A DNA stretch of 64,000 nt from Terrabacter sp040702505 (lineage in GTDB: Bacteria; Actinomycetota; Actinomycetes; Actinomycetales; Dermatophilaceae): positions 124,001 through 188,000 of the forward strand of contig NZ_JBFBLC010000004.1 in assembly GCF_040702505.1 (NCBI RefSeq), read 5' to 3'. Shown piece after piece: positions 53,032 to 61,470 of the stretch (position 1 is its first letter; each line of letters begins with the position of its first letter). Under the pieces are notes generated by a model. That model was not told the origin of the DNA and did no database searches. It was given only the letters and a program-made list of their open reading frames with translations. Made by a program: the position numbers and the translations under genes.

Positions 53032-54204
53032 ATGAGCCTGACACCCGCGATGTGGCAGCGAGTGCGCGAGGGCGTGGGTCCAGACGGGGACGCCGTCGCG
53101 GACGTCGCCAGCCAGGAGCGTGGCGCCCTCGGCGCCCACCGCGTCGCCGAGACCCGCTCGGCGCTCGCGGCCCGGGTGCTGGGCGCAGGGCCGCTCGACC
53201 CGTGGCTCGCCGAGCCGGGTGTCACCGACGTCGCGGTCAACGGCGACGGTCGCGTGTGGGTCGACCGCGGCCAGGGCATGGAGTGCGTCGACGAACGGCT
53301 GGACCTCGACGAGGCGCGCGGCCTCGCGGTGCGCCTCGCCGGGCTTGCCGGGCGCCGCCTCGACGAGGCGAGCCCGTGGGTCGACGGTCAGTTGCCCTCC
53401 GGCGCCCGGCTGCACGCGATGTTGCCGCCGCTCGTGGCCGGCGGCCCGCACATCACGATCCGGGTCCCGCCGAGCCGCCCGGTGTCCCTCGACGAGCTCT
53501 GCGTCAACAGCATGTTTCCGCCCGAGTGGGAGCCGGTGCTGCGCGCCGTCGTGGCCCAACGGCTCGCGTTCGTCGTCTCCGGCGGCACGGGAGCCGGCAA
53601 GACCACCCTGCTCTCGGCCCTGCTCGGCTGCATCGAGCCACTCGACCGGCTGCTGGTCGTCGAGGACGTCCGCGAGCTGAGCATCGACCACCCCCATGTG
53701 GTGCGCCTCGAGGCGCGTCCCGCCAACGTCGAGGGCGTCGGCGAGGTGACGCTGACCACCCTCGTCCGGCAGGCCCTGCGGATGCGCCCCGACCGCATCG
53801 TGGTCGGTGAGGTTCGCGGAGCCGAGGTCCGGGAGCTCCTGGCGGCCCTCAACACCGGCCATGAGGGCGGGTGCGGCACGGTCCATGCCAACGCACCGGA
53901 CGACGTGCTGGCGCGCTTCGAGGCGCTCGGGGCGCTGGCCGGCATGGCGCCCGAGGCGGTGCGGGCGCAGGTGGCCGCCGCGGTGGACCTCGTGGTGCAC
54001 GTGGCCCGCGGCGCGCGGGTGCGCCGGGTGGCCTCGGTGGCGGCAATCGTGCGCCGCGGTGGAGCGCCGCAGGTCGTCTGTGCCCTGCACTGGGAGGGGC
54101 CGGGGCACCTGCCGCAGGTGGGCCCGGGCTGGCCCGAGCTGTCCGCACGACTGGGTCTCGCCCCCGATCTCCTGGGCCGCCCGCGCGTGGTGGAGGCGTC
54201 ATGA
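53032..54204 (+). CDS. tadA: TadA/CpaF-type ATPase of the second Tad cluster
   Basis: 390 residues from ATG 53032; GTG 52978 is an alternative. Walker A VSGGTGAGKTTLLS, Asp box VVEDVRELSIDHPHVVRLEARP, Walker B MRPDRIVVGEVRGAE and His box LNTGHEGGCGTVHANAP are intact. It is the motor for a second, smaller Tad system, the one conserved across actinobacteria. The protein is shorter than CpaF of the first cluster (465), lacking most of the N-terminal linker. ATGA overlap with tadB. Confidence 0.93.
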   Translation: MSLTPAMWQRVREGVGPDGDAVADVASQERGALGAHRVAETRSALAARVLGAGPLDPWLAEPGVTDVAVNGDGRVWVDRGQGMECVDERLDLDEARGLAVRLAGLAGRRLDEASPWVDGQLPSGARLHAMLPPLVAGGPHITIRVPPSRPVSLDELCVNSMFPPEWEPVLRAVVAQRLAFVVSGGTGAGKTTLLSALLGCIEPLDRLLVVEDVRELSIDHPHVVRLEARPANVEGVGEVTLTTLVRQALRMRPDRIVVGEVRGAEVRELLAALNTGHEGGCGTVHANAPDDVLARFEALGALAGMAPEAVRAQVAAAVDLVVHVARGARVRRVASVAAIVRRGGAPQVVCALHWEGPGHLPQVGPGWPELSARLGLAPDLLGRPRVVEAS

Positions 54205-55058
54205 ACATCCCCGGCTCCGCGGTGCTGGCGGCACTGCTGCTCGCCACCGCCGTCCTGCTCTGGCCGCGGCGACGCCCGGGGTCCTTCGCCTTCGCCGGCC
54301 CGGCACCGCACGCCACCGCCGGGCAGATGGCACGGTCGGGCGCCGACTCGGGGGACACCCGCAGTCTGTGGCAGGAGGATCCCGTCGAGCTCTTCCGACG
54401 ATGGCGGCTGCGTCGCCGGCCGGGCGTGCTGGTGGATGACGTGCTCGAGCTGCTGCGCGGCATCGGGCCGGCGCTCGAGGCGGGCCTGACGCCCGCCCGC
54501 GCCATCGAGCTGTCGGCGACCTCCACCTTGGGAGCTGACCGCGTCGCACGCGGCCGCGAGGCGGTGGGCAGCTCCCGCGGGCGCAGGCGGGCACGTGGTG
54601 AGCGGCCCGCAGGGCCGCCGACGGCAGACATCGACCGACTCGTCGGGGCGCTCCTCGAGGGAAGCCACCGCGGCGAGCCGACGTCCCAGGTGTGGACCGA
54701 GTGGGCTCGGCGCAGCGCCTCGGCCGAGCTGGCCCTCGTCGCGGCCGCCTGGCGCCTCTCCGAGACGACGGGCGCTCCACTGGCCTCTGCGGTGCAACGC
54801 GCCGTGCGTGGACTCCTGGACGCGCGGGCCCGGCGGGGCAAGGTCGCCGTCGCGGTCGCCGGTCCCCGGGCCACCGTCACCGTGCTGACCCTGCTGCCCC
54901 TCTCCGGTCCGCTGTTCGGGCTCGCCTGCGGCGTGGGTCCTTCGCGGCTCTACCTCGGGTCACCCGTCGCCACCGCGTGCGCCGTCGGCGGCCTCGTCCT
55001 GGTGTGGACCGGGCGCGTGTGGTGCTCGCGCATGGTGCGTGGGGCGGTGACCCCGTGA
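54201..55058 (+). CDS. tadB: TadB-like platform protein
   Basis: 285 residues, ATG 54201 overlapping tadA. One helix at the start, a T2SSF-type helical domain (LLRGIGPALEAGLTPARAIELSA.., WRLSETTGAPLASAVQRAVRGLLDARARRGKVAVAVAGPRATVTVLTLLPL), and two final helices. Unlike the first cluster's TadB it has no vWA domain. It forms the inner-membrane platform together with the next gene, which overlaps by 4 bp. Confidence 0.85.
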   Translation: MNIPGSAVLAALLLATAVLLWPRRRPGSFAFAGPAPHATAGQMARSGADSGDTRSLWQEDPVELFRRWRLRRRPGVLVDDVLELLRGIGPALEAGLTPARAIELSATSTLGADRVARGREAVGSSRGRRRARGERPAGPPTADIDRLVGALLEGSHRGEPTSQVWTEWARRSASAELALVAAAWRLSETTGAPLASAVQRAVRGLLDARARRGKVAVAVAGPRATVTVLTLLPLSGPLFGLACGVGPSRLYLGSPVATACAVGGLVLVWTGRVWCSRMVRGAVTP

Positions 55059-55720
55059 CCCGCGGCGGCGAGATGGTGCTGCTGGGCGAGGTCCACCTCC
55101 CCGAGGTCGTCGCTGCGCTGCTCGCCGCCGTGGCCGTCCTCGTGCTGCTGGGCGGGCCCGAGCGGTCCGGGGCAGGAGCAACCGGCGCTCGCAGACCTGA
55201 GGGCTGCCCTGACACCTCACCCCGAGCCACCCCTCGCTCCAAGCTCCGTCGCGTGTTCCGCCGCGGACGCACCGGCAAGCTCCCGGCCTCCGAGTCCGAG
55301 GTGTCGTCGGCGCTCGCACTGCTCGCCCTGGCCTACCGCTCCGGACTGCCCACCTGGGACGTCCTCGACGCGGTCGCTGACGGAGTCGGTGGTCCGGTGG
55401 CCGCCGACCTGCAGCAGGTCGCGAACGCCTTGCGGTGGGGTGCCGGCGAGGCCGAGGCCTGGGCGTCCGTAGGGCCTGCGTGGGCGCCTGCCTCTCGGGC
55501 GGTCGCGATCGCGCACCAGGCCGGCGTCCCACCCGGCTCGATGCTGTTGGCAGCCGCCGACGACCTGCGCACCGCCGAGCTCGAGCGGCTCGAGGTGTCC
55601 GCCGCGAAGGTCGGGGTGCGCCTCGTCGCGCCCCTCGGGCTCGTCCTGCTACCCGCGTTCTGCCTCACCACCGTCGCACCCCTCGTCATCGCCTTGGCCG
55701 GCGACCTGCTCCAGGGATGA
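55055..55720 (+). CDS. tadC: TadC-like platform protein
   Basis: 221 residues from GTG 55055, overlapping the tadB stop; ATG 55073 is possible. T2SSF domain SEVSSALALLALAYRSGLPTWDVLDAVADGVGG.. and AHQAGVPPGSMLLAAADDLRTAELERLEVSAAKVGVRLVAPLGLVLLPAFCL. It is shorter than TadC of the first cluster (305). One helix precedes the domain and two follow. 98 bp separate it from the DUF4244 gene, with a new ribosome site there. Confidence 0.82.
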   Translation: MTRGGEMVLLGEVHLPEVVAALLAAVAVLVLLGGPERSGAGATGARRPEGCPDTSPRATPRSKLRRVFRRGRTGKLPASESEVSSALALLALAYRSGLPTWDVLDAVADGVGGPVAADLQQVANALRWGAGEAEAWASVGPAWAPASRAVAIAHQAGVPPGSMLLAAADDLRTAELERLEVSAAKVGVRLVAPLGLVLLPAFCLTTVAPLVIALAGDLLQG

Positions 55721-55818
55721 CCCGACGAGCCGTGTCGTGACTGTCCGGCGCTCGCGACGAGCTGCCGACACCACCAGACGTCCCGGGCACGCCGCCCGGA
55801 CCGAGAGAAGGAGAATCC

Positions 55819-56034
55819 ATGACCCACCGACTGAGCCGACGGCTCAACCGTCTTCGTGGCCGCCAGAGTGGGAGAAGACGACTCGCAGACGCTGGCATGA
55901 CGACCGCCGAGTATGCCGTCGGCATCATGGCCGCCTGCACGTTCGCCCTCGTCCTGCTCGGCGTCGTGAAGTCCGATGCCGTGCGTGGGGCGCTGGGCGG
56001 CATCGTCCAGAGCGCACTGGGGCTCGCCGGGTGA
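55819..56034 (+). CDS. DUF4244 pilin-like protein
   Basis: 71 residues from ATG 55819, with GAGAGAAGGAG upstream. A basic leader of 26 residues ends DAGMTTAEYAVGIMAACTFALVLL, the Flp-like GxxxAEYA signature with a hydrophobic helix. DUF4244 proteins occur only in this actinobacterial Tad cluster and are taken to be its pilin-like subunit. The leader is longer than in the Flp pilins at 25.3-25.7 kb. Overlaps the next gene by 4 bp (GTGA). Confidence 0.85.
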   Translation: MTHRLSRRLNRLRGRQSGRRRLADAGMTTAEYAVGIMAACTFALVLLGVVKSDAVRGALGGIVQSALGLAG

Positions 56035-56399
56035 GTCCCCGTCGAGGCTGGCTCCGCGCCCGTGGGGACCGCGGGATGGTGACGGCCGAGCTGGCCGTCG
56101 CCATCCCGTCCGTCGTCCTCGTCCTGGCCCTGTGCCTCGTCGGTGTGCGGGCCGGCATCGACCAGATCCGCTGTGTCGACGCAGCCTCGCTCGCGAGTCG
56201 CGCGGCCGCCCGCGGGGACGATCCGGCGAAGGTGGCCGCCCTGGCCCGTGAGGCGGCGCCCGACGGCGCGCGAGTGCAGGTGGGCGGCTCCGGCGGGCAG
56301 GTCCGGGTCACGGTCACGGCGCGGACCGGAGGATGGGGTGCTCTTCCGGGTTGGGACCTCACCGCGTCGGCCGTCACGCCGGTGGAGGCCGCTCCATGA
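56031..56399 (+). CDS. TadE-like protein of the second cluster
   Basis: 122 residues from GTG 56031, overlapping the DUF4244 stop. RGDRGMVTAELAVAIPSVVLVLALCLVGVRAGIDQIRCVDAASLASRAAARGD shows the TadE helix with Glu five residues after the Gly. The rest is exported. Expected as minor pilin. The next gene overlaps by 4 bp. Confidence 0.82.
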   Translation: MSPRRGWLRARGDRGMVTAELAVAIPSVVLVLALCLVGVRAGIDQIRCVDAASLASRAAARGDDPAKVAALAREAAPDGARVQVGGSGGQVRVTVTARTGGWGALPGWDLTASAVTPVEAAP

Positions 56400-56764
56400 A
56401 TCTCCTTTCTCGCCAGAGGGCGAGGGGCCTAGAGGGGGGTGCGGCCACGGTCCTGGTCGTGTCGGTGGTCGGATTGGTGCTCGTGCTCACTCTCGCCGGC
56501 CTCGTGCTGGCATCGGTCGTCCTCGCCAGCCACCGTGCCCGACTGGCAGTCGACCTGGGGTCGCTGGCCGGTGCCGCCGCCATCCAGGACGGTCTTTCCC
56601 CCGCATCCGCCTGCGCCGTCGCCCAACGCGTCTCCGGTGCGAACGGTGCCGCGGCACAGGGTTGCTCGGTCAGCGGAGAGACTCTCGACCTCCGCGTCGC
56701 AGTGCGTGCAGCTCTGTGGCCGGAGCCCGCGTCTGCGCATGGCCGTGCGGGTCCGCAGCGATGA
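56396..56764 (+). CDS. Rv3654c-like TadE/G-type protein
   Basis: 122 residues, ATG 56396 overlapping the TadE stop. EGGAATVLVVSVVGLVLVLTLAGLVLASVVLASHRARLAVDLGSLAGAAA matches Rv3654c and related proteins at the end of actinobacterial Tad operons: one helix followed by a short exported region with two Cys. Function unknown; probably part of the pilus-like structure. It closes the operon and faces the Rrf2 gene tail to tail, with 15 bp between. Confidence 0.8.
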   Translation: MNLLSRQRARGLEGGAATVLVVSVVGLVLVLTLAGLVLASVVLASHRARLAVDLGSLAGAAAIQDGLSPASACAVAQRVSGANGAAAQGCSVSGETLDLRVAVRAALWPEPASAHGRAGPQR

Positions 56765-56779
56765 CGCGGCGCGCACCGG

Positions 56780-57277
56780 TCAGCGGCTGTGCCAGGCGTC
56801 GGGTGCGGCTAGCAGCTGCCGCACTCGGTCCGGCAGGGTGCCGGTCCTGAGGTCGTCGAGCGACGTGTCGTCGAGCACCTCCCGGAGGCTAGCGCGTACC
56901 GCCACCCAGAGACTGGGCAGGTGGGCGGCGACACCCTGGTACTCCGTCTCGTGCGGGCGCAGGCCGCGGACCTCGGCCAGCGGGCCGTCCACGGCCCGGA
57001 AGACGTCGCCGACGCTGATCGCGGAGCTGGGCCGGCCGAGGACATAGCCGCCGCGTGACCCGCGCCGACTCATGACGAGCTCGGCGCGGCGCAGGTCGGC
57101 GAAGATCGCCTCGAGGAACTTGCGTGGCAGCTCCTGCCGCGTTGCGAGGGCATCGATGCTGACGGGCCCGGAGGCCTCGGCGTCCGCCTGCGCGAGGATG
57201 AGCATGGCGCGGACCGCGTAGTCGACCCGTGCCGAGATGTCCACTCCGGCAGTCTGCCGCACGGCGACGAAACCCAT
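56780..57277 (-). CDS. Rrf2-family regulator without cluster cysteines
   Basis: 165 residues from ATG 57277, with GGAGGTGATG upstream. Winged helix with the family start VDISARVDYAVRAMLIL and recognition part LPRKFLEAIFADLRRAELVMSRRGSRGGYVLGRP. No Cys at all, so unlike IscR, NsrR or RsrR it cannot bind an iron-sulfur cluster; in this it resembles CymR, which senses cysteine status. Its position next to the sulfate transporter operon fits a sulfur regulator. That link is inference. Confidence 0.85.
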   Translation of the reverse strand: MGFVAVRQTAGVDISARVDYAVRAMLILAQADAEASGPVSIDALATRQELPRKFLEAIFADLRRAELVMSRRGSRGGYVLGRPSSAISVGDVFRAVDGPLAEVRGLRPHETEYQGVAAHLPSLWVAVRASLREVLDDTSLDDLRTGTLPDRVRQLLAAPDAWHSR

Positions 57278-57322
57278 CGCATCACCTCCGCGCCGACGAG
57301 GAGCGACGTCGAGCCCGTCCCG

Positions 57323-57472
57323 AGTCGAGTGGGCACTTTCCGACGGAAAGTGCCCACTCGACTTTGGGGGAGGGGCTGGGCATGGACGTGGCCAGTCGGT
57401 GTCGGAAAGTGCCCACTCGACTTGGGGAGGCGGGGAGGGCCTGGTCGGTGTCGGAAAGTGCCCACTCGACTT
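57323..57472. repeat. Intergenic repeat: one 20-bp inverted pair plus two direct copies
   Basis: CGGAAAGTGCCCACTCGACT occurs at 57344-57363, 57403-57422 and 57452-57471 in the same direction. Its exact reverse complement is at 57323-57342, making a 20-bp perfect inverted repeat with a 1-base centre. The two direct copies are also embedded in a longer shared context (GTCGGTGT before, TGGGG after). It lies between the Rrf2 gene and the stop of cysA. Spacing is irregular, so it is not CRISPR. I recall similar units in other Intrasporangiaceae-type genomes. Confidence 0.85.
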
Positions 57473-57486
57473 GGGGGAGGGACGGG

Positions 57487-58497
57487 TCAGATGGCAAGGG
57501 CGGGGTCGATGTCGACGACGCTCGAGCGGCCGACCGCGCGCGCGTGGACCGTCTCGCCCTCGCGCAGGTGCAGCTGCGCGGCCTCCCGACGGGTGATCTG
57601 CGCGGCGAAGCGCTCTCCCGAGTCGGCGCGGAGGTCGACGCGCACCTCGAACCCCAGCGGAACCACCCGCTCGACGACGGCGGGCACCACGCCGGGGGAG
57701 TCGGTCACCTCGGCGTCCAGCGCCAGGGCGGTGGCGCGGTCGCGCTCGAGCGCGATGTCGTGCGGTCGCACCAGCTGGCCGCCCAGTCGGGCCACCGACC
57801 CGAGGAAGCCCATGACGAAGTCGTTGGCGGGCCGTTCGTAGAGCGTGACCGGGTCGCCGACCTGCTCGATGCGGCCCTTGGCGAGGACCGCGATCCGGTC
57901 GGCGACGTCGAGCGCCTCCTCCTGGTCGTGGGTGACGAGCACCGTGGTGACGTGGACCTCGTCGTGCAGCCGGCGCAGCCACTGCCGCAGGTCGGTCCGC
58001 ACCTTCGCGTCCAGCGCACCGAAGGGCTCGTCGAGCAGCAGCACCTGCGGGTCGACCGCCAGCGCCCGGGCCAGCGCCATCCGCTGCCGCTGCCCACCGG
58101 AGAGCTGGGCGGGGTAGCGGCGGGCGAAGCCGTCGAGCCCGACGATCTCGAGGAGGTCGCTGACCTTGCGCTCGATCTCCTTCTTGGGCCGCTTGCGGAT
58201 GGTCAGGCCGAACGCGACGTTGTCGCGCACTGTGAGGTGCTTGAACGCCGCGTAGTGCTGGAAGACGAAGCCGATGCCCCGCCGCTGCGGCGGTTCGCCC
58301 GTCACGTCACGCCCGTCGATCGTCACGCTCCCGGAGTCGAGGGTCTCGAGGCCGGCGATCGAGCGCAGCAGCGTGGACTTGCCCGAGCCGCTCGGCCCGA
58401 GCAGCGCCGTCAGGGAGCCGCGCGCGATGTCGATGCTGACGTCGTCGAGGGCGGCGAAGCTGCCGTAGCTCTTGCGGGCGTGCGTCACGGTGATCAT
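57487..58497 (-). CDS. cysA: Sulfate ABC transporter ATP-binding protein
   Basis: 336 residues, ATG 58497 overlapping the cysW stop. Walker A LLGPSGSGKSTLL, Q loop VFQHYAAF, signature LSGGQRQRMALARAL, Walker B VLLLDEPFGALD, and switch His in VTHDQEEA. The C-terminal TOBE-type domain (RPHDIALERD..) is that of CysA rather than amino-acid transporters. It powers sulfate or thiosulfate uptake. Last gene of the operon sbp-cysT-cysW-cysA; the repeat array follows directly. Confidence 0.93.
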   Translation of the reverse strand: MITVTHARKSYGSFAALDDVSIDIARGSLTALLGPSGSGKSTLLRSIAGLETLDSGSVTIDGRDVTGEPPQRRGIGFVFQHYAAFKHLTVRDNVAFGLTIRKRPKKEIERKVSDLLEIVGLDGFARRYPAQLSGGQRQRMALARALAVDPQVLLLDEPFGALDAKVRTDLRQWLRRLHDEVHVTTVLVTHDQEEALDVADRIAVLAKGRIEQVGDPVTLYERPANDFVMGFLGSVARLGGQLVRPHDIALERDRATALALDAEVTDSPGVVPAVVERVVPLGFEVRVDLRADSGERFAAQITRREAAQLHLREGETVHARAVGRSSVVDIDPALAI

Positions 58498-59300
58498 CGG
58501 TGGCTCCTCTTGCGGTCGAGCACGGTCATGAGCAGCAGCACGACGAGGGCGATGCCCATGAGGAGGGTCGCGGCGGCATACGCGCCGTAGGTGTTGTGGT
58601 CGTCGATGTAGCGCGAGTGCACGAGCAGCGTCAGCGTCTGCGACACACCGGGGAAGCCGGAGCTGACCATGATCACGGCCCCGAACTCGCCGAGCGCCCG
58701 CGCCACGGTCAGCACGACGCCGTAGGTCAGCCCCCACCGGATCGCCGGCAGCGTGATGCGCCAGAAGGTCTGCCATCCGGTGGCGCCGAGCGTTGAGGCG
58801 GCCTGCTCCTGCTCGGTCCCGATCTCGTGGAGCACCGGCTCGACCTCGCGCACGACGAACGGCAGGGTGACGAAGATCGTCGCGAGCACCATGCCGGGCA
58901 GCCCGAAGATGACGTGGAAGCCGGACCGGTCGAGCGCGCCGAACCACCCGCCGGCGCCCCACAGGAGGATGAGGGCGACACCGACGACGATCGGCGAGAC
59001 GGCGAACGGCAGGTCGACGACGGCCTGCAGCAGCCCACGCCCCCGGAACCGGCCGCGGACCAGCGCCAGGGCCGTCGCGACCCCGAAGACGACGTTCAGC
59101 GGCACGGTGATCGCCACGATGAGCAGCGAGAGGTTGATCGCCGAGCGCGCCGCAGGGGTCGAGACGGACTCGACGAACGCTGAGAGGCCGGGCTCGAAGG
59201 TCCGCCAGAGGATCACCGTGACGGGCACGGCCACGAGCACGAAGAGGTAGCCGAGGGCGACCGCCCGCAACGAGAGGCGGGTGGCCCGCGAGACCCTCAC
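58494..59300 (-). CDS. cysW: Sulfate ABC transporter permease CysW
   Basis: 268 residues, GTG 59300 overlapping the cysT stop. Six helices and the permease EAA loop: EQEQAASTLGATGWQTFWRITLPAIRWGL, then ARALGEFGAVIMVSSGFPG, typical of CysW. It forms the channel with CysT. Overlaps on both sides (4 bp each) show tight translational coupling. Confidence 0.92.
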   Translation of the reverse strand: MRVSRATRLSLRAVALGYLFVLVAVPVTVILWRTFEPGLSAFVESVSTPAARSAINLSLLIVAITVPLNVVFGVATALALVRGRFRGRGLLQAVVDLPFAVSPIVVGVALILLWGAGGWFGALDRSGFHVIFGLPGMVLATIFVTLPFVVREVEPVLHEIGTEQEQAASTLGATGWQTFWRITLPAIRWGLTYGVVLTVARALGEFGAVIMVSSGFPGVSQTLTLLVHSRYIDDHNTYGAYAAATLLMGIALVVLLLMTVLDRKRSHR

Positions 59301-60265
59301 GCCGCACGCTCCTGGCGCCGCTGGGCGCGCCCCGAGACGACGCGCAGCGCGAAGAGCGTCACGAACGCGATCGCGAGCAGGGCCACCGACACCGCCGCCG
59401 CCGCCTGGGGGCTGTCGGTCTCGATCTGCTGCTGGATGTACTGCGATGCCACCTGCGTCTGGCGCGGGATGTTGCCGCCGATGAGCACGACGGAGCCGTA
59501 CTCGCCGATGGCGCGGGCGAAGGACAGGCCCGCACCCCCGAGGACGGCCGGCGCCAGGGTCGGCAGCACGATGCGCCGGAACGTCGTCCAGCTCGAGGCA
59601 CCGAGTGAGGCGGCGGCCTCCTCGACCTCTCTGTCCGCCTCGAGCAGTACCGGCTGGACCGAGCGCACGACGAACGGCAGCGTCACGAAGAGCAGCGCGA
59701 CGATCAGCCCCCACCGGGTCGCGTTGAGCTCGATGCCGACGGGGCTCTCGGATCCGTAGAGCGAGAGCAGCACGATGCTCGCCACGATGGTCGGCAGGGC
59801 GAACGGCAGGTCGATGAGCGCGTTGACGACGCCTTTGCCCCGGAAGTCGTCGCGCACGAGCACCCAGGCGACGAGCGTCCCGAGGACCGCGTTCACCGCC
59901 GCTACCACCGCCGACACGAGCACGGTCACCCCCAGCGCCGCCAGGGCCGCCGGCTCCGTCACCGCCTCCCAAAGCCCGGACAGGCCGTCCCCGAACGCGG
60001 CCACGGTGAGCGCCGCGAGCGGCAGCAGCACGATGACGCTGAGCCACAGGGTGACCAGCCCGACGCCGAGCGGCCGCCGCGCCCGTCTCGCCGACCCCCA
60101 CGCCTTCGACCTGTCGCCCGACCGATGGCGTATGCCGTCCGCCCCGGTCGCGCCGGTACGCGCCCCTCCCGTGTGGTCCGCACGCGTCGACGCCGGGGGG
60201 TGCTGGGTGCCGACGCGGCTCTGACGGGGGCCGGTCTCGACGGTGACGGCGTCCTCGACGGTCAC
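59297..60265 (-). CDS. cysT: Sulfate ABC transporter permease CysT
   Basis: 322 residues from GTG 60265, overlapping the sbp stop. An unusually long hydrophilic N-terminus of about 60 residues precedes six helices; ordinary CysT is near 280. EAA loop VEEAAASLGASSWTTFRRIVLPTLAPA and FARAIGEYGSVVLIGGNIPRQT are typical of CysT. It pairs with CysW. The extension is low-complexity (Arg, Ala, Gly) and probably unimportant for transport. Confidence 0.92.
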   Translation of the reverse strand: MTVEDAVTVETGPRQSRVGTQHPPASTRADHTGGARTGATGADGIRHRSGDRSKAWGSARRARRPLGVGLVTLWLSVIVLLPLAALTVAAFGDGLSGLWEAVTEPAALAALGVTVLVSAVVAAVNAVLGTLVAWVLVRDDFRGKGVVNALIDLPFALPTIVASIVLLSLYGSESPVGIELNATRWGLIVALLFVTLPFVVRSVQPVLLEADREVEEAAASLGASSWTTFRRIVLPTLAPAVLGGAGLSFARAIGEYGSVVLIGGNIPRQTQVASQYIQQQIETDSPQAAAAVSVALLAIAFVTLFALRVVSGRAQRRQERAA

Positions 60266-61302
60266 TGGGTCGCCTGCTCGTAGATCTTGGCGATGTCGCC
60301 GACATCCTTCTTGAACAGCGTGCTGTCGACGCTCTTCCAGCCGCCGAGGTCCGCGATGGTCCACAGCTTGGCCGGGGCCGGGAACGTCGAGGCGAACTGC
60401 TTCGCGACGGCCTCGTCGACCGGGCGGAAACCCGCCCGGGCCAGCAGCGTCTGCGCCTCTGTGGAGTAGAGGAAGTCGTCGAACGCCGTGGCCGTCGCGA
60501 GGTTCTTGCTGCCCTTGAGCACGGCCGCTGGGTTCTCGATCTTGAAGGTCGCCGGTGGGGTGACGTGCTGGACCGGGTCGCCCTGGCGTTCGATGAACAG
60601 CGCCTCGTTCTCGTAGCTGAGCAGCGCGTCGCCGGTGCCCTGCAGGAAGGTCTCGGTCGCCTCGCGGCCCGACTTCGGCTGCACCTTGACGTGGTCCTTG
60701 ACGAGCGCCGAGATGTACGAGAGGCCGGCCGCCTTGTCGGCGCCGCCGTCGCTCTTGGCGGCGTACGGCGCGAGGAGGTTCCACTTCGCCGAACCCGACG
60801 AGAAGGGGTTGGGCGTGACGACCTCGATGCCTGGCTTGAGCAGGTCGCCCCAGTCCTTGATGCCCTTCGGGTTGCCCTTGCGCACGACGATGGTCACGAC
60901 CGAGCCGAACGGGATCCCCTTGTGCGCGTTGGCGTTCCAGCTCGGGTCGACGAGGCCGGCGTCGACCAGGCGCGTGACGTCGGGCTCGACCGAGAAGTTG
61001 ACGAAGTCGGCCTGCGCGCCGGCGGCGACCTTGCGGCTCTGGTCGCCGGAGGCGCCGTAGCTCTGCCGGAACTGCACCCCCTTGCCCGCCGCCGTCCTCT
61101 GGAAGGCGGGGATGACGGCGTCGAAGCCGACCTTCGGGACGGCGTACGCGTAGAGGTTGATGGTGCTCGTCGCGGCACCTGCACCGCCGGCGGGGCCGTC
61201 GGCCGCCGCGACGGTGTCGCTGGCGCCACCGCCCGCGCAGGCCGTCAGGCCGAGGGCGGTGGCGACGGCGACAGCGGCGAGCGTGAGGCGGGGGTGACGC
61301 AT
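60262..61302 (-). CDS. sbp: Sulfate-binding lipoprotein
   Basis: 346 residues from ATG 61302, with CAGGAG upstream. The lipobox GLTAC puts the lipid-bearing Cys at residue 22. Sulfate-binding family features: YAVPKVGFDAVIPAFQRTAAGKGVQFRQSYGASGDQSRKV, and FVNFSVEPDVTRLV, TPNPFSSGSAKWNLLAPY. It captures sulfate outside the membrane and passes it to CysTW. First gene of the operon. Confidence 0.93.
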   Translation of the reverse strand: MRHPRLTLAAVAVATALGLTACAGGGASDTVAAADGPAGGAGAATSTINLYAYAVPKVGFDAVIPAFQRTAAGKGVQFRQSYGASGDQSRKVAAGAQADFVNFSVEPDVTRLVDAGLVDPSWNANAHKGIPFGSVVTIVVRKGNPKGIKDWGDLLKPGIEVVTPNPFSSGSAKWNLLAPYAAKSDGGADKAAGLSYISALVKDHVKVQPKSGREATETFLQGTGDALLSYENEALFIERQGDPVQHVTPPATFKIENPAAVLKGSKNLATATAFDDFLYSTEAQTLLARAGFRPVDEAVAKQFASTFPAPAKLWTIADLGGWKSVDSTLFKKDVGDIAKIYEQATQ

Positions 61303-61470
61303 GGTGGGCTCCTGGAAAGTGGAGGGCGCAAGCAGCGGGAGGGGGCAGTGACCGGGGTGACCGCATTCCCACTCGGGTGAGGGGAGTTTTGAATAGCATG
61401 TAGTTACCGGTCAAATAACGCGAGATTATGTCTCAGAGTGTGAGCGACCCAGCGCGCCGGAGCCGGAGGT
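61303..61470 (-). promoter_or_regulatory. Promoter and possible operator of the sulfate operon
   Basis: On the coding strand TTGACC (61409-61414) and an extended -10 TGC-TATTCA (61390-61398) stand out from the GC-rich background, though only 13 bp apart. GTTA-N9-TAAC at 61403-61419 overlaps the -35 region and could be a regulator site, with the nearby Rrf2 protein as a candidate. All of this is tentative. Confidence 0.3.

Noticed and set aside
51665..53279. Minus-strand frames of 459 and 494 codons over ssd
   Set aside because: They span a terminator, a leader and ssd on the opposite strand and consist of Pro/Arg/Ser-rich low-complexity sequence.
57323..57472. CRISPR array
   Set aside because: Only three direct copies plus one inverted copy, spacers of unequal length that are themselves similar, and no cas genes.
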